Numbered from the stretch's first letter, positions 1 to 6,718 are shown. The stretch is 64,000 nucleotides of DNA from a virus (IMGVR_UViG_3300010160_002125:1-64000), one strand, 5' to 3'. The notes: generated from the letters alone by a model not told the origin. Program-made: numbers and translations.

Positions 1-12
1 CTCCCCGGCTGG

Positions 13-44
13 TTATCCACATGTTATACACAGACTTATGCACA
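13..44 (+). promoter_or_regulatory. three tandem DnaA boxes
   Basis: TTATCCACA at 13-21, TTATACACA at 24-32 and TTATGCACA at 36-44 all fit the TTATNCACA consensus, in the same orientation, 11 and 12 bases apart (about one helical turn). Three exact matches in 32 bases are most unlikely by chance. They suggest that host DnaA is recruited. Confidence 0.75.
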
Positions 45-77
45 TAATAATAACGGATAGTCTAAACGGAATATCAT

Positions 78-112
78 AGTAAATTTTTACCCTATAACAA
101 AGTAAATTTTTA
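78..112 (+). repeat. AT-rich 12-mer direct repeat (unwinding element candidate)
   Basis: AGTAAATTTTTA occurs at 78-89 and again at 101-112, inside a strongly AT-rich stretch next to the DnaA boxes. Spacing of 23 bases is about two helical turns. This resembles the AT-rich repeats of a DNA unwinding element. Confidence 0.6.
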
Positions 113-150
113 TTATTAAAGAGGCTCAATGGCTATTATATATTAGCACT

Positions 151-170
151 AGAGATCTCTGTATATACAG
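151..170. promoter_or_regulatory. overlapping perfect palindromes
   Basis: AGAGATCTCT (151-160) and CTGTATATACAG (159-170) are perfect palindromes sharing two bases. They lie between the AT-rich repeats and the iterons. A dimeric protein site is possible; nothing shows which. Confidence 0.4.
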
Positions 171-237
171 TACTAGACACTGTAGTAATCGTCGGAGTAC
201 ACGGTTACACCCGTGTGAATTATCAAGGATTAATACA

Positions 238-439
238 ACCGGTAGACACCGGTCTAGTATAATAAGGGGTTATCTCGCAACCGGTCACTACCGAAATGGT
301 ACTTATTATACCGGTACGTACCGGTTTTCATCGACTAGAGCTCAGACCGGTCACTACCGAAACCAATGAAAACAGTGAAATCTAAAGCGGTCACTACCGG
401 TTCTAGAGTAAAATAATTCTTGACCGGTCGGTACCGAAG
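238..439 (+). repeat. CGGT-N3-TACCG iteron array
   Basis: Copies: ACCGGTAGACACCGGT (238-253, divergent), ACCGGTCACTACCGAAA (280-296), ACCGGTACGTACCGGT (310-325, a perfect 16-base palindrome), ACCGGTCACTACCGAAA (346-362, identical to the second), GCGGTCACTACCGGT (387-401) and ACCGGTCGGTACCGAAG (423-439). Start-to-start spacing is 30 to 42 bases. Each unit is itself a near-palindrome, so a dimeric initiator or repressor is the likely ligand. Confidence 0.7.
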
Positions 440-586
440 ACAGGCATAGTCCAAATACTTTTTCCATTCCGCCACCAATTCTAGCCTACGCATACGCACA
501 CCAATGGGGGCCGGCCGGATATTGTGCTAACAAAGTAGTCTACAGTAGAGGCCCTTGTGCGTATAGATATTCTAGCCAAAAAGAGA

Positions 587-672
587 GCCCCACCGTAAAA
601 CCATACAGCGGGGCCAGTTGTGGTATATGCTGTCTACAGCTCTCTTACTGCAATCAGCACAGCGGGGCCAGT
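587..672. repeat. CAGCGGGGCC repeats and GC hairpin
   Basis: ACAGCGGGGCCAGT is at 605-618 and 659-672; a third copy (GCACAGCGGGGCC) at 924-936 covers the start of the neighbouring leftward gene. GCCCC at 587-591 can pair with GGGGC at 610-614. The role is unclear: leftward leader element or terminator. The rest of 440-699 shows nothing I can name. Confidence 0.35.
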
Positions 673-699
673 GGGGTTATATAGTTAACTCTAGCGTGT

Positions 700-927
700 T
701 TAACATTCTGAGTCTAGTAAGGGCAAGCCAGTAGCCAAATCTAAATGGGGATCTACAAGATAACAACAGTCAGCAAAGCGCAAACAGAACTCTGTATAGA
801 CCACTGAGTCTACTTCTATTGTAAAGCGTGAGCGATTCAAGTGTATGTCTATGGCGATACTGTGTGCTTTCAGCCAATCGAAGACTTCACTTAGACGTGG
901 GTTTTGTGTTAATATGTAATATTGCAC
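700..927 (-). CDS. hypothetical protein, 75 aa
   Basis: Leftward gene with a GTG start at 927; the GTG sits inside a CAGCGGGGCC repeat, whose complement supplies the upstream AAGGCCCC. No family recognised. The protein has alternating hydrophobic positions, a few cysteines (CLRFADCCYLVD) and an acidic C-terminus, with no signal peptide or membrane segment. It is the leftmost gene of a leftward group and lies 10 bases after the next gene. Confidence 0.6.
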   Translation of the reverse strand: MQYYILTQNPRLSEVFDWLKAHSIAIDIHLNRSRFTIEVDSVVYTEFCLRFADCCYLVDPHLDLATGLPLLDSEC

Positions 928-936
928 AGCGGGGCC

Positions 937-1173
937 TTATTGTTTGATATAGCCATCAACTGTGTGTATGCCCACATCTTGTTGTATGACTTTAGGTTGC
1001 CAATCGCAGGCATGCATATAAAAGTTTCTGTTCTGTAGGTCAGCAAACTGTTGTGCCAACTGTTCTGCTTGTTCTCGAGTCAGCTGTTCGTCTACTACAT
1101 TGGTCAAATCGAACTGACGAACTGTTTGATGTAGTGAGGCGCTGTAGGCTTCTACTGTATATATTATGGCCAT
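937..1173 (-). CDS. hypothetical protein, 78 aa
   Basis: Leftward gene with a good ribosome site (AAAGGAGT) before the ATG at 1173 and an ATAAATA late-type motif about 24 bases upstream. A Gln-rich helical middle (LTREQAEQLAQQFADLQN) could form a short coiled coil. Function unknown. Confidence 0.75.
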   Translation of the reverse strand: MAIIYTVEAYSASLHQTVRQFDLTNVVDEQLTREQAEQLAQQFADLQNRNFYMHACDWQPKVIQQDVGIHTVDGYIKQ

Positions 1174-1196
1174 TGTATGGACTCCTTTAATGTTAG

Positions 1197-1203
1197 TATT
1201 TAT
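1197..1203 (-). promoter_or_regulatory. late-promoter-like ATAAATA
   Basis: On the minus strand this reads ATAAATA, matching the T4-type late promoter TATAAATA at 7 of 8 positions, upstream of the 78-aa gene and its AAAGGAGT site. Confidence 0.4.
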
Positions 1204-1228
1204 TCAACTAAAATTTTTGCGACCGCTA

Positions 1229-1239
1229 CCGCTTCGCGG
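1229..1239. terminator. possible small GC hairpin
   Basis: CCGC-TTC-GCGG is a short perfect stem in the gap between divergent genes. On the minus strand it is followed, after a gap, by AAAAATTTT rather than a direct T-run, so it is only a weak terminator candidate for leftward transcription. Confidence 0.2.
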
Positions 1240-1274
1240 CTTTGTCAGGACTCTGTGATCGTGTCCAAACTGAG

Positions 1275-1280
1275 TAAATA
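1275..1280 (+). promoter_or_regulatory. late-promoter-like TAAATA, 5 bases before ATG
   Basis: GTAAATA ends exactly five bases before the ATG at 1286. In T4-type late promoters transcription starts about six bases after this box, which would put +1 on the A of the start codon. Confidence 0.4.
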
Positions 1281-1285
1281 ATTAC

Positions 1286-1405
1286 ATGAAGCTACTATAC
1301 TATATTGTTGACAATCACTTGTTGTATGTGCTGGCTTTGTTATGGCTATCCATTGTGGCATTTGGCTTGGGTTTGCTTATAGGATTAGTATGCGTATCGT
1401 TGTAA
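1286..1405 (+). CDS. small membrane protein, 39 aa
   Basis: Short gene encoding one strongly hydrophobic segment from about residue 11 to the end (LLYVLALLWLSIVAFGLGLL), preceded by a short polar N-terminus. It overlaps the next gene by 16 bases and starts five bases after a TAAATA box. One transmembrane helix is likely; a small membrane peptide made late in infection is plausible. No homolog recognised. Confidence 0.55.
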   Translation: MKLLYYIVDNHLLYVLALLWLSIVAFGLGLLIGLVCVSL

Positions 1406-1602
1406 CATTAGCCACAGACACTCCTGAGATAGATCGCATCATGTGGTACTGTTGGCAGCATGAAAAGCATGGCATTTACTTTAGCTCAGGGCGTTACATT
1501 GACGTGGGTGATCACTACTATACCTGTAAGATAGACTGTGAGCCCAACAAGTATGTGGATCTATTGCTACTACGTTGGGCAGACTATTTGGTAGTGGTTT
1601 AA
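1390..1602 (+). CDS. hypothetical protein with LLLRW tail, 70 aa
   Basis: I start it at ATG 1390 (MRIVVTLATD), six bases after AGGA; an in-frame ATG at 1342 has no such site and would overlap the membrane peptide extensively. Near the C-terminus is LLLLRWAD, like the F-[IVL]-L-R-W tails of several leftward genes between 4.0 and 6.7 kb, so it may be a distant member of that set. It ends four bases into the converging structural gene. Function unknown. Confidence 0.6.
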   Translation: MRIVVTLATDTPEIDRIMWYCWQHEKHGIYFSSGRYIDVGDHYYTCKIDCEPNKYVDLLLLRWADYLVVV

Positions 1603-2474
1603 ACTTCGTTGACCACTGTGTATGTTGAGCTAGTATACAATAGCTGTGTACAAGCCGCATCAGCCCACAGTTTGATTACCAGTGTTTCATCTGTTTCTGA
1701 GATGCCCACAGCGGCTTCTATGCCCTTGTCGCGGAATACCAAGAGATTGATAGTGGTTACCACATCTGTTGACGGTGCTTGTGTGGTCAGCGTCAGCGCA
1801 CCCTCGTATTGACTCACAGCATCATTGTACTCAGTTATTCGTAGTCCGGCTTCATACTCTAGCTTTTGTTTGAGTTGGGCCACTTGACGTGTGTATCTAG
1901 CGACTAATGGTTGATTGCCCTGTGCTCGGGCCAGTAGGGTCAACAGTCTAGCCATTGCGGCATTGTCTAGAGCCCAAGCCTCTGCTGATTTAACAGTTAG
2001 CCATGCACCCTGTGGACGGGCTATTGCGGGCCCTATGCCATAGTCTTCTGCACGGGTAGTGCCTGTATTGGTCCAATAGATCACGTCCCCGGGCAAGTAT
2101 CCCTGTGTGGTTATGTCAAAGGCCAGTTGATCACCCTCGTGTATGCTCAATCGATCTCTAAGAGCAAATGCGCTGATCTTGCGCCAGCTGACTAGAAAAC
2201 GAGCCAGTGTTTCGCCCACTAGCCCGTCTATGTTGGTGGCCAAACTTTCATTGCTGTTGTCCACCAACATGGCATAGCCCAGGGTGTTGGCCCATGCTTT
2301 GAACTCATCAGCGTTGCGTAGGCTCACGCTCATACGTGTGGTCCAAGAGCCCGCGGCCACTGCATTTCGAACCACTGTGCTGAATAGACTGTACTTGACG
2401 TCTAGATCTTCACTAGCAGGTGATTCTGCTGTTAGAGTTAATGAACCCGCTTCGCTGGCTGAAATTATTGACAT
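1599..2474 (-). CDS. putative virion/tail protein with Ig- or Calx-beta-like segment, 291 aa
   Basis: The leader has a TAAATA motif (GTAAATACTC) and GGGAGA before the ATG at 2474, as expected for a late virion gene. The sequence is beta-rich and Thr/Ser-rich. Residues about 110-150 (SIHEGDQLAFDITTQG, then DVIYWTNTGTTRAEDY) resemble the Calx-beta/Ig-like modules of phage fibres; a similar segment occurs in the fibre gene at 40.7 kb. A helical stretch follows (about 165-215). Virion role is inferred; the exact part is unknown. Confidence 0.6.
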   Translation of the reverse strand: MSIISASEAGSLTLTAESPASEDLDVKYSLFSTVVRNAVAAGSWTTRMSVSLRNADEFKAWANTLGYAMLVDNSNESLATNIDGLVGETLARFLVSWRKISAFALRDRLSIHEGDQLAFDITTQGYLPGDVIYWTNTGTTRAEDYGIGPAIARPQGAWLTVKSAEAWALDNAAMARLLTLLARAQGNQPLVARYTRQVAQLKQKLEYEAGLRITEYNDAVSQYEGALTLTTQAPSTDVVTTINLLVFRDKGIEAAVGISETDETLVIKLWADAACTQLLYTSSTYTVVNEV

Positions 2475-2495
2475 AGTAGTCTCCCATGTGAGTAT

Positions 2496-2717
2496 TTACT
2501 CAATTGTCCACTTGGGCCTGTTCTCCAGGTTGTCTATGCTGTATTGCAGTAGTCGGATCAGGCCTTCTATGTCAGCGGAGCCATCAGCTAGGTATAGGTG
2601 TTGTACACGGGCCAGAACTGCGCCAGCTAGGCTAGAGGGTGTAAAGCCCGCGGCCAGTGCGGCCAAGGTAAGCCCGTCAAAGGCTGAGAGAAATTCTTCT
2701 AGATCATGTTGCGTCAT
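2496..2717 (-). CDS. hypothetical protein, 73 aa
   Basis: Begins MTQHDLEEFLSAFDGL and is helical, with an acidic and hydrophobic pattern. It overlaps the end of the upstream gene by 14 bases, so the two are likely translated together. No family recognised. Confidence 0.75.
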   Translation of the reverse strand: MTQHDLEEFLSAFDGLTLAALAAGFTPSSLAGAVLARVQHLYLADGSADIEGLIRLLQYSIDNLENRPKWTIE

Positions 2718-2964
2718 TTTTCTTTTTGTTTTCCTCGTAGGTTCTAAACAAGCGGGTAACTGGTTCCATCTGTTGTTGGAACACGTCCGGGCTAGCTTCT
2801 GCCGCCTGCATCATATCGTAGTCAGATGGATAGTGGCGAAGCACACTACGAGCTTGACTGCGTACAACAGAGGGTATACCCGGAGTCTTTTTTGGATCCA
2901 TGAGCTCGTACATGAACTCACGGGCCCATTTGACAGCACGATAGCGTTCATCAGGTAGGGTCAT
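2704..2964 (-). CDS. hypothetical protein, 86 aa
   Basis: Helical, charged protein with a Lys/Asn-rich C-terminus (EENKKKNDAT). It overlaps both neighbours by 14 bases, marking an operon running from 3981 down to 2496. Function unknown. Confidence 0.75.
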   Translation of the reverse strand: MTLPDERYRAVKWAREFMYELMDPKKTPGIPSVVRSQARSVLRHYPSDYDMMQAAEASPDVFQQQMEPVTRLFRTYEENKKKNDAT

Positions 2965-3253
2965 TGGTGGCCTTTAATAGGTAGGCTAGGCTTTGTAGTG
3001 CTTGATCTGCTTGAATACGTGAGCCCGGAATATCCAAGGTTAGGCCCTGCTTGATCCAAACCCATGTGACGTTGTCGCTAAGATCAAATATCTCCAAGGC
3101 ATAGACTTCTGTGGATTCAGGATCAAATACTACTGTGGCAGTATGCACACCCTCTGGGTTGCCCAGGGCTATATAGCGCCACTGGTCCTGACCCCAATCA
3201 TCTAGGGCCAAATACTTGGGATCACCCACTGCCACAATCTCACTCAGCATCAT
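2951..3253 (-). CDS. hypothetical protein, 100 aa
   Basis: Beta-rich protein with WGQDQWRYIALG and TWVWIKQGL segments, starting with an ATG that overlaps the upstream TGA (ATGA). Not recognised. Confidence 0.75.
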   Translation of the reverse strand: MMLSEIVAVGDPKYLALDDWGQDQWRYIALGNPEGVHTATVVFDPESTEVYALEIFDLSDNVTWVWIKQGLTLDIPGSRIQADQALQSLAYLLKATNDPT

Positions 3254-3417
3254 GCCTGCTGTCGCCTATATTCATTGCGAAGCCACCAGCGAAAGCGTCT
3301 AAAGTAAACTTCAGAAGTATAGTCTGGTCTGGGTAAATTCCAAGCGTCCAATTCGTCCAAATGGCTAAACCACATGTCCTGGAGCCATACTCTGAATGTT
3401 TTATCCTTGGTTGGCAT
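3250..3417 (-). CDS. small conserved-type phage protein, 55 aa
   Basis: Short gene starting MPTKDKTFRVWLQDMWF and ending in an Arg/Trp-rich tail (FRRFRWWLRNEYRRQQ). Small proteins of this kind (K-T-F-R-x-W-L-x-D-M near the start, basic end) recur in T4-like phages, from my memory of the family. It overlaps the 64-aa gene upstream and shares ATGA with the gene downstream. The basic aromatic tail suggests nucleic-acid or membrane contact; function unknown. Confidence 0.7.
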   Translation of the reverse strand: MPTKDKTFRVWLQDMWFSHLDELDAWNLPRPDYTSEVYFRRFRWWLRNEYRRQQA

Positions 3418-3595
3418 CTAGTGAAAACCTTGCTAAAAAGCTGTCTTTGAAACAGCTATATTCACGGGGACTTTCGTGAGCTGATTCTTCACGATAGTAG
3501 ACCCAAACTCCGTCATCCAATTCAATTTCATCGGATATGGCTATAAACTTTTTATGCTCATGGCTTAACCAGCGTGAGCCTTGTGTGATCTTCAT
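3401..3595 (-). CDS. hypothetical protein, 64 aa
   Basis: Small acidic protein (IAISDEIELDDGVWVYYRE), with ATGA overlap to the upstream gene. Likely a compact beta fold. Function unknown. Confidence 0.7.
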   Translation of the reverse strand: MKITQGSRWLSHEHKKFIAISDEIELDDGVWVYYREESAHESPREYSCFKDSFLARFSLDANQG

Positions 3596-3981
3596 TTGAT
3601 ATTCATCCTTTTGGCTAATTCTTCTAATGCTGACACCATCTGACTCCTCTCCGTGTCAGTTAATTCTGTATTCTTTTGTATGTTAAAACTCTGCAGGGGA
3701 AAACGTGCATGGAATCGATCAAATAGCTCGCTAAATGAACGGCCCTGTGCTAGAAAGTCTCCGTCTAGTGCATAGGCAAAATACATGTTTTCATGACGTT
3801 CTAATCGAATTTTCATTTCATCTGGGTCATCGTCATCATCTATAATATTTGTAATATCAATACGGCCCGCGGCAATTTCACGACGAATACCTCTAACAAT
3901 AGGTATAACCACTGACCATTGCCCTAGTTTATAACTGGCATAGCACAAGGCCACTAAACTGACTAGTTCCCAAATATCCAT
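3592..3981 (-). CDS. hypothetical membrane-anchored protein, 129 aa
   Basis: The N-terminus (MDIWELVSLVALCYASYKLG) is a single hydrophobic segment likely to anchor the protein, followed by a charged domain containing DDDDDPDE. The leader holds ATAAATA and GGAGC before the ATG, so it looks late-expressed. It heads the small operon down to 2496. No family recognised. Confidence 0.75.
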   Translation of the reverse strand: MDIWELVSLVALCYASYKLGQWSVVIPIVRGIRREIAAGRIDITNIIDDDDDPDEMKIRLERHENMYFAYALDGDFLAQGRSFSELFDRFHARFPLQSFNIQKNTELTDTERSQMVSALEELAKRMNIK

Positions 3982-3998
3982 ATTCTGCTCCGTTTCAA

Positions 3999-4005
3999 TA
4001 TTTAT
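3999..4005 (-). promoter_or_regulatory. late-promoter-like ATAAATA
   Basis: Minus strand reads CATAAATA, about 18 bases before the ATG at 3981, followed by GGAGC. Confidence 0.4.
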
Positions 4006-4011
4006 GAGCCA

Positions 4012-4308
4012 TTAGGTCCAACGTAGGATAAACCAATCACGTTTGGCTTCCTTGCGAAAGCTCCAAAGTTTATCACTCATTTTCTGTCCACCATTGGCCG
4101 AACCCCAGACCTCCATTTCGGTAATCTCTTCGGCTGTGTACTGATTATAGTCCACAATCAATCCGGGAAGATTAAACGGGCCCACCTTACAGGTGATCAT
4201 TTTGGGCTCGTTGTTGGGGTTGCCACTCATGGGCGTGTTGATATTGGCTAGTACACTATTGATACCTGCTTGGGTACTGGTAATGTCGTCATCGTCTTCT
4301 TCAATCAT
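4012..4308 (-). CDS. LRW-tail family protein, 98 aa
   Basis: Ends KRDWFILRWT, the clearest form of the W-F-[IV]-L-R-W tail shared with genes at 4755, 5926 and 6437. The N-terminus is very acidic (MIEEDDDDITSTQAG). A consensus promoter lies 30 bases upstream. The shared position of a W-x-F-x(n)-W-F-x-L-R-W block at the extreme C-terminus suggests a duplicated gene family; function unknown. Confidence 0.75.
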   Translation of the reverse strand: MIEEDDDDITSTQAGINSVLANINTPMSGNPNNEPKMITCKVGPFNLPGLIVDYNQYTAEEITEMEVWGSANGGQKMSDKLWSFRKEAKRDWFILRWT

Positions 4309-4337
4309 GGTCTTGCCTAGAAGTTAATTATGTGTTA

Positions 4338-4366
4338 ATTGTAACACAGATTACAGACTCTGTCAA
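4338..4366 (-). promoter_or_regulatory. sigma70-type promoter TTGACA-17-TACAAT
   Basis: Minus strand: -35 TTGACA (4361-4366), 17-base spacer, -10 TACAAT (4338-4343). It lies at the very end of the upstream gene (stop at 4363) and should start transcripts for the gene at 4012-4308. Confidence 0.75.
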
Positions 4367-4758
4367 CCTTCTCGACATAATTCCAACAGCATTAGGTACT
4401 TTTGGTAGGCCTTTTCTACTGCTGGATTCTTATTTCTTACTAGGCTATCTCTGCGTTCATGTTCCCAGCACTTTTTGCCATATTCAGCATCTGCACTAAG
4501 CTGTTGCATGTGTTCCTGCTCTGCCACTAACTTTGCTAGATTGTCCGAAGTCAAGTGTATGGCTTTCATGGGTATGATCTTGGTTTCCATTCGCCAATCG
4601 TCACTGGAGCAAACATCACGGTAGTAAGGTGCTGGTCTCACATATTGATTGTACTCGCGGCTGTCTTCCACGCGGCATTCAAACTTGGAGATAAAATACT
4701 CAAAGTCTTCATCACTGTATCTTTGTTTGACATGGCGGTAATCATAGTTATTTTTCAT
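4363..4758 (-). CDS. hypothetical protein, 131 aa
   Basis: I start at ATG 4758 because it shares ATGA with the upstream stop and has GGAG five bases before it; a longer reading from 4809 has no such support. Begins MKNNYDYRHVKQRYSDED; the C-terminal third is helical (NPAVEKAYQKYLMLLELC), a pattern also seen in the gene at 8500 (NPSVRKAYERFILIAQL). The two may share this C-terminal helix module. Function unknown. Confidence 0.75.
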   Translation of the reverse strand: MKNNYDYRHVKQRYSDEDFEYFISKFECRVEDSREYNQYVRPAPYYRDVCSSDDWRMETKIIPMKAIHLTSDNLAKLVAEQEHMQQLSADAEYGKKCWEHERRDSLVRNKNPAVEKAYQKYLMLLELCREG

Positions 4759-5069
4759 GAGCTCCACCTTAACACAAACCAGTTGCGGTCCTGTTCTGTA
4801 CTGAACCAAAACTTGCGATTGTTAGCGTACCAACGCATGGCTGGTTCAGGTGCCTTTTCTCCCCAAATAGGTCCTGTATCTTTGAATGTTTCATAGCACC
4901 ATAGTTCCATTTCGGGCCAGTTGCCTCCAATAGGCTCTACGGTGTAATATCTAGCACCGTAGACTGTGCCTTCACTGAACACTAGGTCTTCTATAGGTCT
5001 AGAAACAATATCATCGAATGTACGTTTGAATGCCTGACTATTTGTCTGCCCTGCATTTAGACTGGTCAT
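4755..5069 (-). CDS. LRW-tail family protein, 104 aa
   Basis: C-terminus WFSTEQDRNWFVLRWSS carries the family tail. Middle segment EPIGGNWPEMELWCYETF has a Trp/Glu pattern like ITEMEVWGSANGG in the 98-aa relative. It overlaps the Bug gene's stop by ATGA, so both are on one transcript. Confidence 0.75.
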   Translation of the reverse strand: MTSLNAGQTNSQAFKRTFDDIVSRPIEDLVFSEGTVYGARYYTVEPIGGNWPEMELWCYETFKDTGPIWGEKAPEPAMRWYANNRKFWFSTEQDRNWFVLRWSS

Positions 5070-5929
5070 TTTTTAAATACTTTCTGATATACTTGATCTT
5101 CTACTGCTAGAAATTTGGTAAACTCTTGATCGTTTAAATAGACCATCTCCATATTGAGTTTCTTTAATGCATCTTGGAACTCTGGATCTTTGATCACAAG
5201 AGCAATGGATGTTCGTAATCGATCAACTAGTTCAGGCGCCAGGTCTTTTGGAGCAACAATACCTCTGTAGATCTTTCGATCAGTTATGGTATGTAATATC
5301 TTTATTTTACCTGCGGCAACAAAAGCCGATACTTCTGCGGTAGTGGTAACTCCAGCATCAATTTGTCCGCCTAGTACTGCTACTATCTCAGGAGCAGTTC
5401 CTGGATACGGAATACGATTAAACTTGATGTTAGTTTTGTTTTCAAATGTGCTGGTATTCAACTCACCCATCAGTCCCGATGTACCAATAGATATAACTCC
5501 TGGATTCTTTTTAGCACTGGCCACTAGATCATCAACTGTATTGAACGCACCGTCTGCACGAACAAAGATAACCATAGGATCTGCATTGATCATGGCTAAT
5601 GGTGTTACATCTCTGTAGGTATGTGTAGTAGTACCCACATGTGGCCCTAACACTAGATCAGTGCCTACCACCAACAATGTATACCCGTCTGGCTTCTGGC
5701 TGATTAGATAGTTTAATCCAATAGTACCTTGCGCTCCTGTCTTGTTGACTACAAGTATGCCTTTGGTCAGTTGTTTTTGCAGATTCTTTGCAAATGTTCT
5801 GGCCAATACATCTGTGCCACCACCTGCTGGATAAGGCACAATTAGTTCAATTGGTTTGTCGGGATATGCTTGTGCAAATACCGACGTTGATAATGCGACT
5901 GCTATCGCAACAAGTGTTTTCTTAATCAT
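5066..5929 (-). CDS. Bug/TctC-family periplasmic solute-binding protein, 287 aa
   Basis: Start ATG 5929 overlaps the upstream TGA (ATGA) with GGGGA just before it; a reading from 5941 would add MGNC. The signal peptide is clear (MIKKTLVAIAVALSTSVFAQ, cut before AYPDKP). The mature start PDKPIELIVPYPAGGGTDV and a later NKTGAQGTIG...QKPDGYTLL are signatures of tripartite-tricarboxylate-transporter receptors, which bind carboxylates in the periplasm. Compared with the usual length of about 320 residues, a piece around the vPT..E.G segment after HTITDR seems missing. Metabolic genes of this family are common in Burkholderiales; one in a phage operon between LRW-tail genes suggests transfer from a host. 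Confidence 0.9.
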   Translation of the reverse strand: MIKKTLVAIAVALSTSVFAQAYPDKPIELIVPYPAGGGTDVLARTFAKNLQKQLTKGILVVNKTGAQGTIGLNYLISQKPDGYTLLVVGTDLVLGPHVGTTTHTYRDVTPLAMINADPMVIFVRADGAFNTVDDLVASAKKNPGVISIGTSGLMGELNTSTFENKTNIKFNRIPYPGTAPEIVAVLGGQIDAGVTTTAEVSAFVAAGKIKILHTITDRKIYRGIVAPKDLAPELVDRLRTSIALVIKDPEFQDALKKLNMEMVYLNDQEFTKFLAVEDQVYQKVFKK

Positions 5930-6189
5930 ACAGTTCCCCATCTTAAAATAAACCAGTTAGCATCTCTGCTATCTTCAAATATAAAATCACGGCCATTACG
6001 TTCGTAGGCTTTCTTGCAGTTGTCTTCTAGCCATGTAATAATATCCACAGCCTTATAAGCATCTCCCATAGTGGGTATCATAACACGACACCACCCCATG
6101 CCTTCAAGCATACCCCATAGTACTTCACGGTCGATATCCTGTGCCATTTGATTGCCGGCCCGATTGATCATTTCCTCTTCTATATTCAT
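5926..6189 (-). CDS. LRW-tail family protein, 87 aa
   Basis: Ends DSRDANWFILRWGTV, the family tail. The preceding ICRV-like segment is WCRVMIPTMGDAYKAVDIITW. ATGA overlaps on both sides tie it to the Bug gene and the gene at 6186. Confidence 0.75.
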   Translation of the reverse strand: MNIEEEMINRAGNQMAQDIDREVLWGMLEGMGWCRVMIPTMGDAYKAVDIITWLEDNCKKAYERNGRDFIFEDSRDANWFILRWGTV

Positions 6190-6440
6190 TTCATATACTT
6201 TATTCGAAAGAGTAGAAATCGTTTGGGATTGCTGACTGAATATTCTTGTGTGTAGTTACCAGCGCCATCTAAGCCCATCTTGATTCCGTATTTGTCTTCC
6301 ATCCAATGAGGAAATGTAGATTTAACCATACCTGCATTATCTCCTACATCTAACGTGTATTCTTTACGAACAGCATGAAGCGCCCCCCAGTATTGTTTGC
6401 GTTGTTCTGTTGCCATAATATCTTCTGGTAGTATAGTCAA
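6186..6440 (-). CDS. LRW-tail-like protein with TTG start, 84 aa
   Basis: No ATG fits the overlap, but a TTG at 6440 shares TTGA with the upstream stop in the context AGGTGGAGTTCTTGA. That matches the context AGGTGGAGCTCATGA at 4758 base for base except the start, so TTG is the likely start. The end (NPKRFLLFRIKYMK) is a degenerate form of the F-x-L-R-W tail. Function unknown. Confidence 0.65.
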   Translation of the reverse strand: MTILPEDIMATEQRKQYWGALHAVRKEYTLDVGDNAGMVKSTFPHWMEDKYGIKMGLDGAGNYTQEYSVSNPKRFLLFRIKYMK

Positions 6441-6718
6441 GAACTCCACCTAATTAAAAACATAGTGATCTGCTTTTCATTCTTAAACTTCCACACATTA
6501 AAACTCATGCGTGTTCCACAATTACATTCGGTAGTCCATGCTTGTACAGGATCCATATCTGACTCGTTGATTCCACGTTCAAGGTCGCCACGGGCAGATA
6601 TTTCATCTGTATAGGCTTGTAGTTTGAGTCCAGGTAGGCGTTGCCATTTGATTTTAGGTTTTAATCCCATTCTGTCGTAGAAGGATTTAAGTATATCAGC
6701 AACGTGTGATTTACCCAT
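6437..6718 (-). CDS. LRW-tail family protein, 93 aa
   Basis: I choose ATG 6718 (MGKSHVADILKSFYDRMG) because GGGAG lies just upstream; an ATG at 6736 lacks a site. Ends FKNEKQITMFLIRWSS, the family tail. Contains TECNCGTRMSFNVWKF, with two nearby cysteines. Confidence 0.7.
   Translation of the reverse strand: MGKSHVADILKSFYDRMGLKPKIKWQRLPGLKLQAYTDEISARGDLERGINESDMDPVQAWTTECNCGTRMSFNVWKFKNEKQITMFLIRWSS

Larger units (their letters stand above)
1..450. other. candidate iteron-type replication origin
   Basis: Gene-free DNA with the parts of a classical DnaA/iteron origin in order: three same-strand DnaA-box matches (TTATCCACA, TTATACACA, TTATGCACA), then an AT-rich stretch with a 12-base direct repeat, then palindromes, then an array of CGGT-N3-TACCG iterons. 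Seen directly: motif order and spacing. Known: plasmid and some phage origins combine host DnaA boxes, an AT-rich unwinding element and iterons bound by a Rep protein. Inferred: this is an active origin. No replication initiator gene is recognisable in the window; it may lie before base 1. Confidence 0.6.

Noticed and set aside
1306-1336. TTGACA at 1308 as a promoter in front of the 1390 gene
   Set aside because: At 16 to 18 bases no -10-like sequence follows (CTGGCT), and it lies inside the 39-aa membrane gene.
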